From contig JAKSKR010000017.1 in the NCBI GenBank assembly GCA_024401645.1, positions 1 through 59,156 on the forward strand: a stretch of 59,156 bases of DNA, written 5' to 3'. Made by a program: the position numbers and the translations under genes. Of the stretch, positions 17,349 through 29,318 are shown one piece after another. Under the pieces are notes generated by a model. The model saw nothing but the letters and a program-made list of their open reading frames with translations, was not told where the DNA came from and did no database searches. The stretch comes from Paludibacteraceae bacterium (GTDB lineage: Bacteria; Bacteroidota; Bacteroidia; Bacteroidales; Paludibacteraceae). Every line of letters starts with the position of its first letter. Position 1 is the first letter of the stretch.

Positions 17349-18710
17349 TTATTTCGTATTATTCGTATCTTTAATCCAACCCGGATACTGGAAAGTACAA
17401 TTCTTCCACTTATCGTTTATAAGCACATAAACCGATTTCTGTTTCTCTACAATCCAATTAGAAATCTTTTCCTCGGTCTTCTTGGCAACATACATGTTCT
17501 TGATGAGCTGATAGTCTTCAGTCATGTTGGCCTTATGTGCAGGTATCCTATTCTTTAGTTTAACAATGGTGTAAGATTCGTCGCCATTGTTGTTCTTCAT
17601 TGCAAAGGTACGTGAAATTTCGCCAATATTCATCGTTGAAACGATGTTTGCAATTTCGGGCATCATTTCCTTTGCCTGGAACTTGGTGTCGCCCGTACGC
17701 GGATTGGTCAAAATACCCTGGCAGTTATTGGTTTGCTTATCGGTCGAGTAAGCCAACACAGCCTGCTCGAAAGTGATAGTACCCTTGCGAATAACATTAG
17801 CCAGGCTATCGACAGACTTCTTCGCCGAGTCGCGGTCGGCCAAGCTGATAATAGGCTTCAACAAGATGTGCCTTGTGTTGACCTTTTCGTCCTTCTTGTC
17901 GATGAGCTGAATAATGTGGTAGCCAAAATCGGACTTTACGATACGCGAAACACGTTTAGGGTCCTTCAAAGCGAAGGCTACTTCGGCAAATTCGGGTACC
18001 AATTGTCCCTTACCCATGTAACCAAGTTCGCCACCCTGTCGGGCAGAGCCCAGGTCTTCGGAATAAAGAGAAGCCAATGTCGAGAAAGAAGACTCACCCT
18101 TCTCAATTCTTTCCTGGAACTCGTGCAGACGGTTCTTAACCGCATCTATTGCCGCCTGGCGAACTTTAGGTTGAACGGAAATTATCTGAATCTCTATCTG
18201 TTCAGGAATTTCAGGAAGGCTGTCGCTAGGCAACTGGTTAAAGAAACGGCGCACCTCGGCAGGCGTAGGCTTAATGTCGCCCACAATTTTGCGCTGAACC
18301 TGTTGCGTAATAAGCTGGTTGCGGACCATGTCGCTCAATTCGGCACGAATTTCGTCTTTCTTCTTGCCAAAATAGGTTTCCATCCTGCTAACAGAGCCCA
18401 TCTGTTCCTCAATATAGCTAATGCGCTGTTCAACTTGTTGCTGAACCTGCTTGTCATCGGCAGAAATGCTGTCGATAAGGGCCTGATCGAGGTAAAGCTT
18501 CTGCAAAGCCAACTGTTCAGGTATATAGCAGTAAGGGTCAGAGATAGGAGCCATTCCATCGTATTGAGCCTTTATGCGCTGTTCTTCCACTTCCGACAAA
18601 AGGATAGCTTCATCGCCAACAACCCAAACAATTTCGTCGACAACATTCTGTGAAATTGTGGAGCTGGCAAAGAGGGCCAAAAATGAAGCAGTAGCAAAAT
18701 ATTTATTCAT
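17349..18710 (-). CDS. SurA-like periplasmic peptidyl-prolyl isomerase
   Basis: 453 aa. The signal peptide (MNKYFATASFLALFASSTIS) is followed by a SurA-type N-terminal helical region (VDEIVWVVGDEAILLSEVE), typical of chaperones for outer-membrane proteins. Two parvulin-like domains follow. The first (about 175-280) is well conserved: YSEDLGSARQGGELGYMGKGQLVPEFAEVAF and SDFGYHIIQL. The second (about 280-395) is degenerate (NTRHILLKP, then NCQGILTNP). It likely chaperones barrel proteins, including T9SS components. It heads the surA-ostA-aroK-guaA run and is separated from the next PPIase by a terminator. Confidence 0.92.
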   Translation of the reverse strand: MNKYFATASFLALFASSTISQNVVDEIVWVVGDEAILLSEVEEQRIKAQYDGMAPISDPYCYIPEQLALQKLYLDQALIDSISADDKQVQQQVEQRISYIEEQMGSVSRMETYFGKKKDEIRAELSDMVRNQLITQQVQRKIVGDIKPTPAEVRRFFNQLPSDSLPEIPEQIEIQIISVQPKVRQAAIDAVKNRLHEFQERIEKGESSFSTLASLYSEDLGSARQGGELGYMGKGQLVPEFAEVAFALKDPKRVSRIVKSDFGYHIIQLIDKKDEKVNTRHILLKPIISLADRDSAKKSVDSLANVIRKGTITFEQAVLAYSTDKQTNNCQGILTNPRTGDTKFQAKEMMPEIANIVSTMNIGEISRTFAMKNNNGDESYTIVKLKNRIPAHKANMTEDYQLIKNMYVAKKTEEKISNWIVEKQKSVYVLINDKWKNCTFQYPGWIKDTNNTK

Positions 18711-18744
18711 AAAACCTTATATTAGACTTTTTCTCGCAAAAAAC

Positions 18745-18773
18745 AGACAAACCCGCATGAGAAACATACGGGT
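18745..18773 (-). terminator. Terminator after the PpiD-like gene
   Basis: On the minus strand ACCCGTATG pairs with CATGCGGGT around a short loop (plus-strand arms 18751-18759 and 18765-18773), followed by a T-rich run. It separates the upstream PPIase gene from surA. Confidence 0.8.
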
Positions 18774-18842
18774 TCATCGCATTAGTATTCACTATTAAAT
18801 AACATCATTATCGTCTGTTTATTGCACTAGTCAATAGGAAAC

Positions 18843-20816
18843 TTATTTTATAGTTTTTAAAACGTCGTAGTTAACAACAACCTTGTGTTCTTCACGAAGC
18901 GACTTAATCCAATCTTCGTCGAGTTTGTTCTGGTAATCGGCAACAACCGCACCTCTTACTTCCTTATAATCGATAGGGTCGTAAGTTTCATTACCATAAA
19001 CAAGCACTTCAGGGAATTTTTCCTTTGGAGAAGTGAAAGAAGGTGTTGACTTGAACACATAATAGTCGACTGCCGGATTAGCCCCCTTTACATAAGTGCC
19101 ATCGGTAACAGCCACCTTTTCTTCCCCCTTAACCTTGTTGAACTCCTTCTTCAGGGCAACATTGAAGGTATCTTTGTCAAGCTTACCATACTTGGTGTAG
19201 AACTTGTCAACTTTCTTCTGAACCTTCTTGTCTGCGCAGTAAATAATCTTACCTCTGAAACGAGGTTCAGACCACTTGTACTTCGACGAATGTTGGCTAA
19301 AGTATGTCTTTAGGCCTTCAACGTCTCTCGAAGCTACGTTCCAAACCTTGTCGTTACTTACCTCGAAAAGGAGCAGACCGTCGCTATATTCACGCAACAA
19401 GTTGCGGAAATCGGCATTTGAAGCCTGCAAGTCATCGAAAGACTTATTCACCAAGAACTCATCAAGATAGTCTCTGAAAATCTTATCTACAAACATCTTG
19501 CTAGTAGTCAAGTGTGAATAGGTTCTAATCTTCGCTTCTGGAGCCTTCTTGTCGAGAACGTCGTTCCAATCACCTCTCTTTGAAAGGAAGGTATTCACGA
19601 AATCGCTTTGAGGATGCGTTTCATCGGCAACAATAAACAAAGGAGCCTGTAGCTTGTGAATCTCCGATTGGATAAGGAAATTCTCCTTATCGCGAGCCAA
19701 GTCGTAGAATTGACGCAAAGAAGAAGAATCGACGCTAACGCCATAGTGGTCGTAAAGTTTAGCCAGATAACGGTCACCGACCAAGCGGCTACGGTCTGAC
19801 TTCATGATTCTCTGTTCAATGTCATCCTTCAATGCTTCGAATGGAATATCGGTGCTCAAGCTATCAAGACGAATAAGGTGCCAGCCGACGCGAGACTGGA
19901 CCTTCTTCATATCGCCATGCTTTTCGAGGCTCATAATGGCACCCGAAATTTCAGGTGGCAGCATCATATCGCCCTTTGAAGTCCAAGGCAAGCGTCCCTG
20001 CGGATCGCCACCAACCTTCAAGTCATTGTTTCTTTCAGCCAACTTATTCAAATCGGCACCCTTCTTAACCAATTCGTACAAAGAGTCGATTTCAACTTCG
20101 GCTCTCGGATTATCGATACCAAGGAAGATGTGCGAAGCCCTCTTCTTATAGACATTAGGACGAACGTCAGATACCTTGGCAATGTGGTAACCGAACTTGG
20201 TTTTGAATGGTTCGCTAAATTGACCAGGCTTAAGATTGAAAATTACATTTTCGAAATCGTAAACCATAGCGAAACAGTCGACATAACCCAAATAACCACC
20301 ATCTTGAGCCGATGGGCATTGAGAGTATTTCTTTGCCAATTCTGCAAAATCGGCACCATTCTTCAACTTCTGGTATATTTCAGAAATGCGGATGAAAGGC
20401 GGAACAGAGTCTTTAGAGTCGAACTTGATTAAGATGTGGCTACAAGAAACCTGTTTCTGCAAGCGCTCGTAAGCCTCACGGGTCAAGCTGTTCTTATTTT
20501 CAGAATCCATGACAAAAGGCATAGCCAACTGGTCACGGTACTGTTTCAATTCCTTTTGGTACGACTTTTTCTGGTCGTAACCGCCATCAACAGCATCAAG
20601 AACTTTCAGTTTGTAATTGATAAACAAGTCTACATATTCATCTACAGACTTCTTTTCTGCGATAGTTGTTGAGTTGTTCTTTTTGTAAACATACTCGAAC
20701 TCTGACTTATAGATAGGGTCGCCATCAATAGTCATTACCACAGGATCTGATTGAGCAAAAGCACTTGCAAAACCAAACGCAAAGAACGGAGCTAGAAAAG
20801 AATGTTTGATATTCAT
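18843..20816 (-). CDS. PpiD/SurA-like peptidyl-prolyl isomerase with two parvulin domains
   Basis: 657 aa. The signal peptide (MNIKHSFLAPFFAFGFASAFA) precedes DPVVMTIDGDPIYKSEFEYVY, the start of the SurA-type chaperone part. The first parvulin domain (about 125-225) has CSHILIKF, YSQCPSAQDGGYLGYV and FGYHIAKV. The second (about 228-325) has ASHIFLGI, GDPQGRLPW and GWHLIRL. The long C-terminal region is helical and charged. It is 44 nt downstream of guaB and probably co-transcribed. The role is folding of exported and outer-membrane proteins, by family. Confidence 0.92.
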   Translation of the reverse strand: MNIKHSFLAPFFAFGFASAFAQSDPVVMTIDGDPIYKSEFEYVYKKNNSTTIAEKKSVDEYVDLFINYKLKVLDAVDGGYDQKKSYQKELKQYRDQLAMPFVMDSENKNSLTREAYERLQKQVSCSHILIKFDSKDSVPPFIRISEIYQKLKNGADFAELAKKYSQCPSAQDGGYLGYVDCFAMVYDFENVIFNLKPGQFSEPFKTKFGYHIAKVSDVRPNVYKKRASHIFLGIDNPRAEVEIDSLYELVKKGADLNKLAERNNDLKVGGDPQGRLPWTSKGDMMLPPEISGAIMSLEKHGDMKKVQSRVGWHLIRLDSLSTDIPFEALKDDIEQRIMKSDRSRLVGDRYLAKLYDHYGVSVDSSSLRQFYDLARDKENFLIQSEIHKLQAPLFIVADETHPQSDFVNTFLSKRGDWNDVLDKKAPEAKIRTYSHLTTSKMFVDKIFRDYLDEFLVNKSFDDLQASNADFRNLLREYSDGLLLFEVSNDKVWNVASRDVEGLKTYFSQHSSKYKWSEPRFRGKIIYCADKKVQKKVDKFYTKYGKLDKDTFNVALKKEFNKVKGEEKVAVTDGTYVKGANPAVDYYVFKSTPSFTSPKEKFPEVLVYGNETYDPIDYKEVRGAVVADYQNKLDEDWIKSLREEHKVVVNYDVLKTIK

Positions 20817-20860
20817 GTCTAAATCACAACTAAAAGTTATTAAATTGTCAGTAACGGCAA

Positions 20861-22354
<1,494 letters not shown>

Positions 22355-22364
22355 TTATTGCGTG

Positions 22365-22372
22365 CAAAAATA
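22365..22372 (-). promoter_or_regulatory. -7 box TATTTTTG for guaB
   Basis: Exact TAnnTTTG on the minus strand, 28 nt upstream of the ATG at 22336. Confidence 0.7.
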
Positions 22373-22441
22373 CAAATTAATTTCTTTATAGCCTAATCAA
22401 AAAAGTGTGTCAAAATAAAAAAATTAGGTTATGGATAGAAA

Positions 22442-22472
22442 AGAAAAAAGGAGGACGTTTCGTCCTCCTTTT
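22442..22472 (-). terminator. Terminator after rplS
   Basis: AAAAGGAGGACG (22446-22457) pairs perfectly with CGTCCTCCTTTT (22461-22472) around a 3-nt loop. The T-rich tail is on the minus strand. Confidence 0.92.
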
Positions 22473-22496
22473 CCTAAAGCTATATAGGGAGTGGCA

Positions 22497-22844
22497 TTAA
22501 GCCTTTGCTTCCTTAATCTTAGCCTTCTTACCAGTAAGCTTACGCAAGTAGTAAAGCTTAGCACGGCGAACAGAACCAATCTTGTTGACTGTGATGCTCT
22601 CGATAAATGGAGAGTTCATAGGGAAGATACGTTCTACACCAACGCCGCTAGCTATACGACGTACAGTGAAGTGCTTCTTACCTTCGTGACCAGTGATGCT
22701 GATAACATCACCTCTGAATAACTGGATACGTTCCTTGTTACCTTCCTTAATCTTGTAAGCAACAGTTACAGTATCACCACTCTTGAAAGAAGGGATTTCC
22801 TTTTCAACAGCGAAAGCCTGTTCTACGATTTTAATTAAATCCAT
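22497..22844 (-). CDS. rplS: 50S ribosomal protein L19
   Basis: 115 aa from ATG 22844 ([11 protein letters not shown]). Characteristic L19 motifs: [43 protein letters not shown] and RRAKLYYLR. An in-frame extension upstream would run through the promoter region and has no L19 similarity, so it is rejected. The gene has its own promoter and terminator. Confidence 0.97.
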   Translation of the reverse strand: MDLIKIVEQAFAVEKEIPSFKSGDTVTVAYKIKEGNKERIQLFRGDVISITGHEGKKHFTVRRIASGVGVERIFPMNSPFIESITVNKIGSVRRAKLYYLRKLTGKKAKIKEAKA

Positions 22845-22928
22845 TTTAGTTTTTATTTTTTTATGTGACACACACGCAATGTTACCCGAAAAAGAAATAT
22901 CAAGGCAAGAGATTGCGCAAAAACTTCG

Positions 22929-22960
22929 CAAAAGTAATTGAATTTTGGTTGATAACCAAA
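22929..22960 (-). promoter_or_regulatory. rplS promoter, -33 TTTG and -7 TACTTTTG
   Basis: Minus strand: TTTG (22960-22957), 20-nt spacer, TACTTTTG (22936-22929). This is close to the ideal Bacteroidota promoter. The predicted leader of about 77 nt has a CGCAAT/ATTGCG pairing (22875-22880 with 22912-22917), so L19 autoregulation is possible. Confidence 0.75.
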
Positions 22961-22961
22961 C

Positions 22962-25793
22962 TTAAAGGACAATATTTACGATTTTGCCAGGAACGACAAT
23001 CAACTTTTTAACGTCCTTGCCGTCCATGTACTTCTTGGTTTGTTCATCAGCCAAAACTGTCTGACCAACTGTATCCTTGTCCATATCGGCTGGCAATTCC
23101 ATAGTGAAACGTACCTTACCGTTGAATGAAACAGGGTACTTAACCGAACTTTCCTTCAAATACTTCTCTTCGAACTTTGGCCATGGAGCATCGCACACAG
23201 AAGTGTTGTGGCCAAGCAAGCTGTACAATTCTTCTGAAATGTGTGGAGCAAATGGAGCCAACAAGGTCACGAAGATTTCGAGTACCTGACGGTTGTTGCT
23301 CTTAAGCGCAGACAATTCGTTCAAGCAAATCATAAATGCAGAAACCGAAGTGTTGTAAGAAAGGTTCTGAATGTCTTCGGTCACCTTCTTAATCAACTTA
23401 TGAATTGAGCGCAATTCCTTTTCGTTTGGTTCAGCATCGGTTACTGTGAAATCTTCACCCTTAAAGAATGTAGACCAGAACTTACGCAAGAAACGGTGAA
23501 CACCATCAATACCGTTAGTGTCCCAAGGTTTAGAAGCTTCAATAGGGCCAAGGAACATTTCGTACAAGCGAAGGGTATCGGCACCAAAGCGTTCAACAAT
23601 ATCGTCTGGGTTAACAACGTTGAACATAGACTTTGACATCTTTTCAATAGCCCAACCGCAAACATACTTGCCGTCTTCAAGTTCAAATTCCGCATTGTTG
23701 AATTCAGGACGCCATGCCTTAAACTTGTCAAGGTCTAGAACATCGTTCTTCACAATGTTAACGTCTACGTGTAGCGGAGTAACGTCGTACTTGTCCTTCA
23801 AACCAAGAGATACGAACTTGTTAGAGTCTTTAATACGGTATACGAAGTTAGAACGGCCCTGAATCATACCCTGGTTTACCAACTTCTGGAATGGTTCTTC
23901 GCTTACGCTGAAGCCATAGTCGAACAAGAACTTATTCCAGAAACGAGAGTAAATCAAGTGACCGGTAGCATGTTCGGTACCACCAATATACAAGTCAACG
24001 TTCTTCCAGTATTCATCAGCCTCCTTGCCAACAAGAGCCTTCGAGTTTTTAGGATCCATATAGCGGAGGTAGTATGCTGAAGAGCCAGCGAAACCTGGCA
24101 TGGTATTCAATTCAAGAGGGAACACGGTCTTGTTGTCGACCAAAGACTTATCTACGATGGTCTTTTCAGCCTCATTCCATGCCCATTTTTGTGCATTACC
24201 CAATGGAGGTTCGCCCGATTCTGTTGGCAAGAAGTTGTCTACTTCTGGCAACTGTAAAGGCAAGCATTCTTCTGGCACCATGTAAGGCATACCATTCTTG
24301 TAGTAAACTGGGAATGGTTCGCCCCAGTAACGCTGACGGCTGAAAATGGCGTCGCGAATACGGTAGTTCACCTTAACACGGCCAAGGTTGTGCTCCTTAA
24401 CGTATTTTTTGGTAGCTGCAATTGCTTCCTTAATCGTCTTACCATTGAGGTTGAAATCGACATAAGGTGTAACACCAGGCTTTGGAGAGTTGCAGACAAC
24501 ACCTTCCTTGGCATCGTAGCTCTGTTCAGACACGTCACAGCCTTCAATCAATGGAATGATTGGCAAATTGAAATGTTTAGCGAAAGCATAGTCGCGGCTA
24601 TCGTGGGCAGGCACAGCCATAATGGCACCTGTACCATAGCCAGCAAGTACATAGTCGCTAATCCAAATAGGAATTGCCTCGCCAGTAAATGGGTTAATAC
24701 CATAAGAGCCAGAGAACACACCAGAAACGCGACGGTCGGCCTGACGTTCACGTTCAGTACGCTTCTTGGTAGCGGCCAAATATTCTTCAACTGCAGCCTT
24801 CTGTTCTGCTGTAGTCAATTCAGGAACCAACTCACTTTCTGGAGCAAGTACCATGAATGTAACACCAAACATGGTATCGGCACGGGTTGTAAAGATTGTG
24901 AAGTGTTTATCAGAATCTTTAACATTAAACTCAACTTCTGTACCTTCCGAGCGACCAATCCAGTTACGTTGAGTTTCTTTCAACGAGTCGGTCCACTCTA
25001 CCTTGTCAAGTCCATCAAGCAAACGCTGTGCATATGCAGAAACACGCAAGCACCACTGCTTCATCTTTTTCTGAACTACAGGATAGCCACCACGAGCTGA
25101 AACGCCTTCAACAACCTCGTCGTTAGCCAACACAGTACCCAATTTAGGGCACCAGTTAACCATTGTTTCGCCAAGGTAAGCAATACGGTAATTCATCAAT
25201 GTCTGCTGCTGTTCAACGTCAGACATAGCCTTCCACTGTGCAGCAGTGAATGACATTTCTTCCGAGCATGCAACATCAATGCCATCGGTACCATTGTTTT
25301 CAAAAGCCTTAACGAGGTCGGCAATAGGCATTGCCTTGCCTGCCTTGTTATCGAAATAGCTATTGAACATTTTTTGGAATGCCCACTGTGTCCAATGGTA
25401 ATAGTTAGGTTCGCACGTACGAACTTCACGATCCCAATCGTAGCAGAAACCAATCTTGTCGAGCTGCTCGCGGTAACGGTTGATGTTTTGTGAAGTTGTA
25501 ATAGCCGGATGCTGACCTGTTTGAATTGCGTACTGTTCAGCAGGCAATCCGTAGGCATCGTAGCCCATTGGGTGAAGGACATTAAATCCTTGCTGACGTT
25601 TGAAACGGCTATAAATATCAGAAGCGATGTAACCAAGAGGGTGACCTACATGAAGGCCAGCGCCAGATGGATAAGGGAACATGTCGAGAACATAGAACTT
25701 AGGTTTTGAACTATCGACACTAACCTTATAGGTATTGTTATCTTTCCAGAACTGTTGCCACTTCTGTTCGATATCCTTAAAACTGTAATCCAT
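22962..25793 (-). CDS. leuS: Leucyl-tRNA synthetase
   Basis: 943 aa from ATG 25793 ([12 protein letters not shown]). Class I signatures: [16 protein letters not shown] (HIGH region), the editing domain ([30 protein letters not shown]) and [16 protein letters not shown]. Anticodon-binding and C-terminal domains are present ([13 protein letters not shown]). It charges tRNA-Leu. A promoter box overlaps the in-frame upstream codons, supporting the shorter start. No T-box-like leader is seen. Confidence 0.97.
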   Translation of the reverse strand: MDYSFKDIEQKWQQFWKDNNTYKVSVDSSKPKFYVLDMFPYPSGAGLHVGHPLGYIASDIYSRFKRQQGFNVLHPMGYDAYGLPAEQYAIQTGQHPAITTSQNINRYREQLDKIGFCYDWDREVRTCEPNYYHWTQWAFQKMFNSYFDNKAGKAMPIADLVKAFENNGTDGIDVACSEEMSFTAAQWKAMSDVEQQQTLMNYRIAYLGETMVNWCPKLGTVLANDEVVEGVSARGGYPVVQKKMKQWCLRVSAYAQRLLDGLDKVEWTDSLKETQRNWIGRSEGTEVEFNVKDSDKHFTIFTTRADTMFGVTFMVLAPESELVPELTTAEQKAAVEEYLAATKKRTERERQADRRVSGVFSGSYGINPFTGEAIPIWISDYVLAGYGTGAIMAVPAHDSRDYAFAKHFNLPIIPLIEGCDVSEQSYDAKEGVVCNSPKPGVTPYVDFNLNGKTIKEAIAATKKYVKEHNLGRVKVNYRIRDAIFSRQRYWGEPFPVYYKNGMPYMVPEECLPLQLPEVDNFLPTESGEPPLGNAQKWAWNEAEKTIVDKSLVDNKTVFPLELNTMPGFAGSSAYYLRYMDPKNSKALVGKEADEYWKNVDLYIGGTEHATGHLIYSRFWNKFLFDYGFSVSEEPFQKLVNQGMIQGRSNFVYRIKDSNKFVSLGLKDKYDVTPLHVDVNIVKNDVLDLDKFKAWRPEFNNAEFELEDGKYVCGWAIEKMSKSMFNVVNPDDIVERFGADTLRLYEMFLGPIEASKPWDTNGIDGVHRFLRKFWSTFFKGEDFTVTDAEPNEKELRSIHKLIKKVTEDIQNLSYNTSVSAFMICLNELSALKSNNRQVLEIFVTLLAPFAPHISEELYSLLGHNTSVCDAPWPKFEEKYLKESSVKYPVSFNGKVRFTMELPADMDKDTVGQTVLADEQTKKYMDGKDVKKLIVVPGKIVNIVL

Positions 25794-25817
25794 GAATATA
25801 AAATGATTAATCGACGG

Positions 25818-25825
25818 CAAAGTTA
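25818..25825 (-). promoter_or_regulatory. -7 box TAACTTTG for leuS
   Basis: Exact TAnnTTTG on the minus strand, 24 nt upstream of ATG 25793. A TTTG lies 14 nt further upstream, closer than the usual spacing. Confidence 0.7.
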
Positions 25826-25867
25826 ATAAAAGTTACCGACAAAACACAAGAACATATATATATGCAT

Positions 25868-25900
25868 AAAAAAAGGCACCTTTTTCAAGGTGCCTTCTTT
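25868..25900 (-). terminator. Terminator of the T9SS operon
   Basis: AAGGCACCTT (25873-25882) pairs perfectly with AAGGTGCCTT (25887-25896). The T tract on the minus strand follows the porN stop at 25918. Confidence 0.92.
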
Positions 25901-25917
25901 TATCATAAACTTAGGAA

Positions 25918-26802
25918 TTAATATTCCCACAAGTCGTTTTCGAAGTTGATGATGTTAGTCTTGATGCGTGCCTGTTCCTTGTGAACTGACTCATAATCGG
26001 TATTGTACTCGATCAAGTTTCTATCCATGATGTTAGATTCACGATAGATGTAGCCTGAGAAACGACGCTTCATGAATACATCGTCAAATGAAGGACGTGC
26101 GCCATTGTTCTTGTCGGTGATAAGAACTTCCTGGTGAGCCAAGAATGGGCGAAGTCTTTCGAACGAAACCCAGAACAAAGGATAAGGTTCTACACCAGTT
26201 TCACCGTCTTTAGTCAAGATAGGACAAAGACCGATGATACGGCAGTTGAAGGTAGAAGATACTTTATCGAAGAACCAAACTTCCTTCATGTAGTACTTTG
26301 TTACTGCGTAGCTAGGAATATCAGACTCTTCAACCTCGAAGATAGTATCGTTGGTGATAGAATCCAAACGAGGGTTGAAAGTGATTTCGTGCTGACGAAG
26401 AATATCCTTAAACTGAGTCAAGTGCTGATCGTCGAAGTGTTCCTTCTTATCGTCATACTCATAAAGCTTAATCTTGCCATTCTGAGCAAGGCTGAAAATG
26501 AGAGAGAACAAATTCTTACGATTGTCGGTAGCTTCAGTTGGGAAATAGAATGGATAGTTGAACTTCTCGCGAAGGTCAATGATTCTATACACAACCTTAG
26601 ACCAATAAATGTCATCAGCACGTGGATTGAGCATCTCGATTGGTTCGAGACCGTCAAGCGGAGCACCAGTTGGGAGGTCAGTAGCGATTGAATCTAAGAT
26701 ATTACCTTCATCACCAAAGAAGTTGTTGGTATCATCTTGAGCCGATACTGATGTAGCAACAAAAAGTGCAACAGCTGATAATAAATACTTAAGTTTCTTC
26801 AT
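25918..26802 (-). CDS. porN: T9SS ring protein PorN/GldN
   Basis: 294 aa with a signal peptide (MKKLKYLLSAVALFVATSVSA). The conserved GldN region includes DDIYWSKVVYRIIDLREKFNYPFYFP, LFSLIFSLAQNGKIKLYEY and YYMKEVWFFDKVSST, then ILTKDGETGVEPYPLFWVSF. PorN forms a periplasmic ring with the lipoprotein PorK beneath the outer membrane. It is the last gene of the porP-K-L-M-N operon, 17 nt after porM. Confidence 0.96.
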   Translation of the reverse strand: MKKLKYLLSAVALFVATSVSAQDDTNNFFGDEGNILDSIATDLPTGAPLDGLEPIEMLNPRADDIYWSKVVYRIIDLREKFNYPFYFPTEATDNRKNLFSLIFSLAQNGKIKLYEYDDKKEHFDDQHLTQFKDILRQHEITFNPRLDSITNDTIFEVEESDIPSYAVTKYYMKEVWFFDKVSSTFNCRIIGLCPILTKDGETGVEPYPLFWVSFERLRPFLAHQEVLITDKNNGARPSFDDVFMKRRFSGYIYRESNIMDRNLIEYNTDYESVHKEQARIKTNIINFENDLWEY

Positions 26803-26819
26803 TTTTTCAAATTTCAGAA

Positions 26820-28382
26820 TTAGTTGATAGCAACTTCGACTGCTGGCAACTTGTGAATCTTACCATCAGGACCCTTTGCAAGAGTACCAGAGATGTAGAA
26901 CAACTTACCAACTGTCAAGCCCTTGATAGCCTGTTTCTGCTGATCGGTGATGCGACCACCATTACCAGTAAGAACCTTGATACCACCCATTGAGTCGAAG
27001 AACTTCATATCGAACTTCTGAACGGTATACTTAACGTTCTTCAAGAGGTCAGAGTTCAATTCAGCTACAACTTCAGTAGCCTGAGCCAACTGACCCTTCT
27101 TAATTGCACCACCACCGAAAAGACCACCGTTAGGACCTTTCAAGAATGCCAATGGAGGTGGCAAAGGAAGGATACGGAATGACTTAGAACCCATCTTCTG
27201 AACCTTACCATCGATCTTAGCAGTTACGTTAACATCACAGTTTGCACCTGGCTTAGATGGAGTGATGATGTAAGTACCGTCACCCTTCTTGTTCTGTGCA
27301 CAGTTTGTGAAAGTAACTGAAACATCGCTCATAGCAACACCTGGTACAGATACGCTGATTGGGTTAGGATAACCTGCGTAAACAACGTTCAACATATCAG
27401 GAGAGATAGTAGCAGTAGGTTCACCTACAGTATATTCACCCTTGAAATCGTACTTCTTTTCAGAACCGTCTTTCTGCTTAACTGAAATGTAACCAGTATA
27501 AGTCTTGTTACCAACTGAAGAACAGTTAACAACATACTTACCGTCTTCGTTAAGCTTCTGACCACCGATATAGATATCAGGCTTCTTAGTAGAGTCGAGA
27601 GCAGCCAAGATAATCTTAGCTTCGTAACGACCACCACGGAGAACGTAACCACTGTTTGCAACAGCGATAGCAGACATCTTGTTCACACGTACGTCTTCAG
27701 CATCAGCAGAACCAAGAAGGTACTTACCAACCTGAACCTGAGTATTACGTACGTCGTTCTGAGTCTTGGTCAACATAGTCAAACATGCGATAGCAGGCAT
27801 GTCTTCGAAAATGCGGCTTTCCCAAGTACGAGTAATACCATCAGCCTTCTTAGATTCCATTGTGAAAGTCTTATTCAAGTCAGCGATAGCGTCCTTGTCT
27901 TTACCATAAGCCTTTTCAGCAACCTTACGGAATTCTTCAACAGCTTCGTAGAGCTTACCGTTCTTAGTTTCACCGTTAACAGCGATAGTAGTCTTCCAAA
28001 CAACGCTTGGGATGTTCAATTCACCAAGACGACCGTCAGAAAGAGTATCGGCACGCTGACCGTCACACTGTTCAATGATAGTACCCTTAATGTCATCGAT
28101 ATACTTGATAAGCTTATCAGCTGCAGCGTTAACTTCCTGGTAAGAAGCAAATGGCTTTGCGAACTTAACTGGGTTGTTAGCTTTTTCCTTATCGAAAGAC
28201 TTATCCAAGCCTACCTTAGAACCTTCTGCAATTTCAATAGAAGACTTCAAAGAGTCTTGCACCAATTTATAACCATCGAGGATCTGGACAGACACGTTCA
28301 ACGCCAAGAGGGCTGTGTACACCAGATACATCATGGAAATCATTTTTTGTCTCGGGGTTTCCGGACAGTTCGTAGCACCCAT
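26820..28382 (-). CDS. porM: T9SS motor/periplasmic shaft protein PorM/GldM
   Basis: 520 aa. A single N-terminal membrane helix (MMYLVYTALLALNVS, about 17-31) is preceded by the conserved TPRQKM motif with R11. A large periplasmic region follows, containing helical and Ig-like D2-D4 domains (for example VRNTQVQVGKYLLGSADAEDVRVNKMSAI). GldM dimers pair with GldL to form a proton-driven motor that powers T9SS transport. The start MGATNCPETPRQKM is conserved. A TAAATTTG element at 28406-28413 may act as an internal promoter. Confidence 0.97.
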   Translation of the reverse strand: MGATNCPETPRQKMISMMYLVYTALLALNVSVQILDGYKLVQDSLKSSIEIAEGSKVGLDKSFDKEKANNPVKFAKPFASYQEVNAAADKLIKYIDDIKGTIIEQCDGQRADTLSDGRLGELNIPSVVWKTTIAVNGETKNGKLYEAVEEFRKVAEKAYGKDKDAIADLNKTFTMESKKADGITRTWESRIFEDMPAIACLTMLTKTQNDVRNTQVQVGKYLLGSADAEDVRVNKMSAIAVANSGYVLRGGRYEAKIILAALDSTKKPDIYIGGQKLNEDGKYVVNCSSVGNKTYTGYISVKQKDGSEKKYDFKGEYTVGEPTATISPDMLNVVYAGYPNPISVSVPGVAMSDVSVTFTNCAQNKKGDGTYIITPSKPGANCDVNVTAKIDGKVQKMGSKSFRILPLPPPLAFLKGPNGGLFGGGAIKKGQLAQATEVVAELNSDLLKNVKYTVQKFDMKFFDSMGGIKVLTGNGGRITDQQKQAIKGLTVGKLFYISGTLAKGPDGKIHKLPAVEVAIN

Positions 28383-28434
28383 TGTGTATCTTTAAAATTA
28401 CTTAACAAATTTACAAATTAAATCTAGGTCCGAA

Positions 28435-29271
28435 TTAGCCACGGATAGTCATAGCGTTAAGCATGCCACCGTATACGCCGTTAAGCTGCTTCAACTGACC
28501 AGCGAGAGTAGCAACCTGCTGCTTGTAGTCTTCAGCGCTCTGAGCTGAGCTATCGAGAGACTGCTGAATCTTAGTTACAGCACCAGCAAGAGACTTCATA
28601 GCCTCGTTCTGTTCGTTAACTGACTTAACCTGCAATTCGAATACAGAGTTAATAGTAGAAATGTTCTTAGTAATACCGTCCATCTGAGCAGCGAAGTTCT
28701 GTGAGCCGTTAGAAGCTGAACCGATGCTCTGAGCGATAGTCTGGTAAGAAGATACCAAAGCGTCAGAAGCTGTAGTCAAAGAAGCCTGAGAAGCTGCGAA
28801 AGCAGAAGCTGCCTGGGTAGCCTTGTTCAAGTTGTTAACGTAAGCCTGTGATTCGTTAGCTGCAGATGCGATAGAACCGATCTGAGTTGCAGTAGTGTTA
28901 AGAGTAGTAACACTTTCAGCCAACTTCTTAACCTGTTCTTCAACCAAAGTCTTAGCATCAACTTCAGGAACTGCGATTTCGTTTTTCTTAGCATCAACCA
29001 AGCCAGCCTTCTGTGCTGCTTCTTCAGATTCGCCACCGTTAAATTCAGGGTAAACGAGAGACCAGTCGAATTCCTTGTGAGGCTTATCGAATGCACCGAT
29101 ACCGAACAACACTGCTTCTACCAACATACCTACGCAAAGCATAGGACCTGCACCTGGCCAGTGCTGAATCTTAAACAATGCACCAACGATTACGACAGAA
29201 GCACCAACTGAGTATGCTACACCAGTAATTTGTTTTCCTTTTTCTGAGCGGACAAAATCAATGAATCCCAT
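28435..29271 (-). CDS. porL: T9SS motor protein PorL/GldL
   Basis: 278 aa. Two N-terminal membrane helices (about 15-33 and 42-60) carry the residues expected for the proton motor: Y20, K34, H37 and Glu52 in LVEAVLFGIGAF. HWPGAGPM is the short periplasmic loop. The long cytoplasmic tail (about 100-270) is an Ala/Ser/Thr/Gln-rich coiled coil. With PorM it forms the inner-membrane motor. It lies between porK (47 nt) and porM (52 nt). Confidence 0.97.
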   Translation of the reverse strand: MGFIDFVRSEKGKQITGVAYSVGASVVIVGALFKIQHWPGAGPMLCVGMLVEAVLFGIGAFDKPHKEFDWSLVYPEFNGGESEEAAQKAGLVDAKKNEIAVPEVDAKTLVEEQVKKLAESVTTLNTTATQIGSIASAANESQAYVNNLNKATQAASAFAASQASLTTASDALVSSYQTIAQSIGSASNGSQNFAAQMDGITKNISTINSVFELQVKSVNEQNEAMKSLAGAVTKIQQSLDSSAQSAEDYKQQVATLAGQLKQLNGVYGGMLNAMTIRG

Positions 29272-29318
29272 TTTAATTCAATTATTTAAAGTTTAACATT
29301 ATATTAGATTAGATAAGA

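Noticed and set aside
17733..18653. 306-codon plus-strand frame opposite surA
   Set aside because: It is a long antisense shadow. The minus-strand frame has clear parvulin and signal-peptide features.
25794..25867. T-box or leader-peptide control of leuS
   Set aside because: No Leu-codon leader peptide or T-box sequence is visible; the promoter box lies 24 nt before the start.
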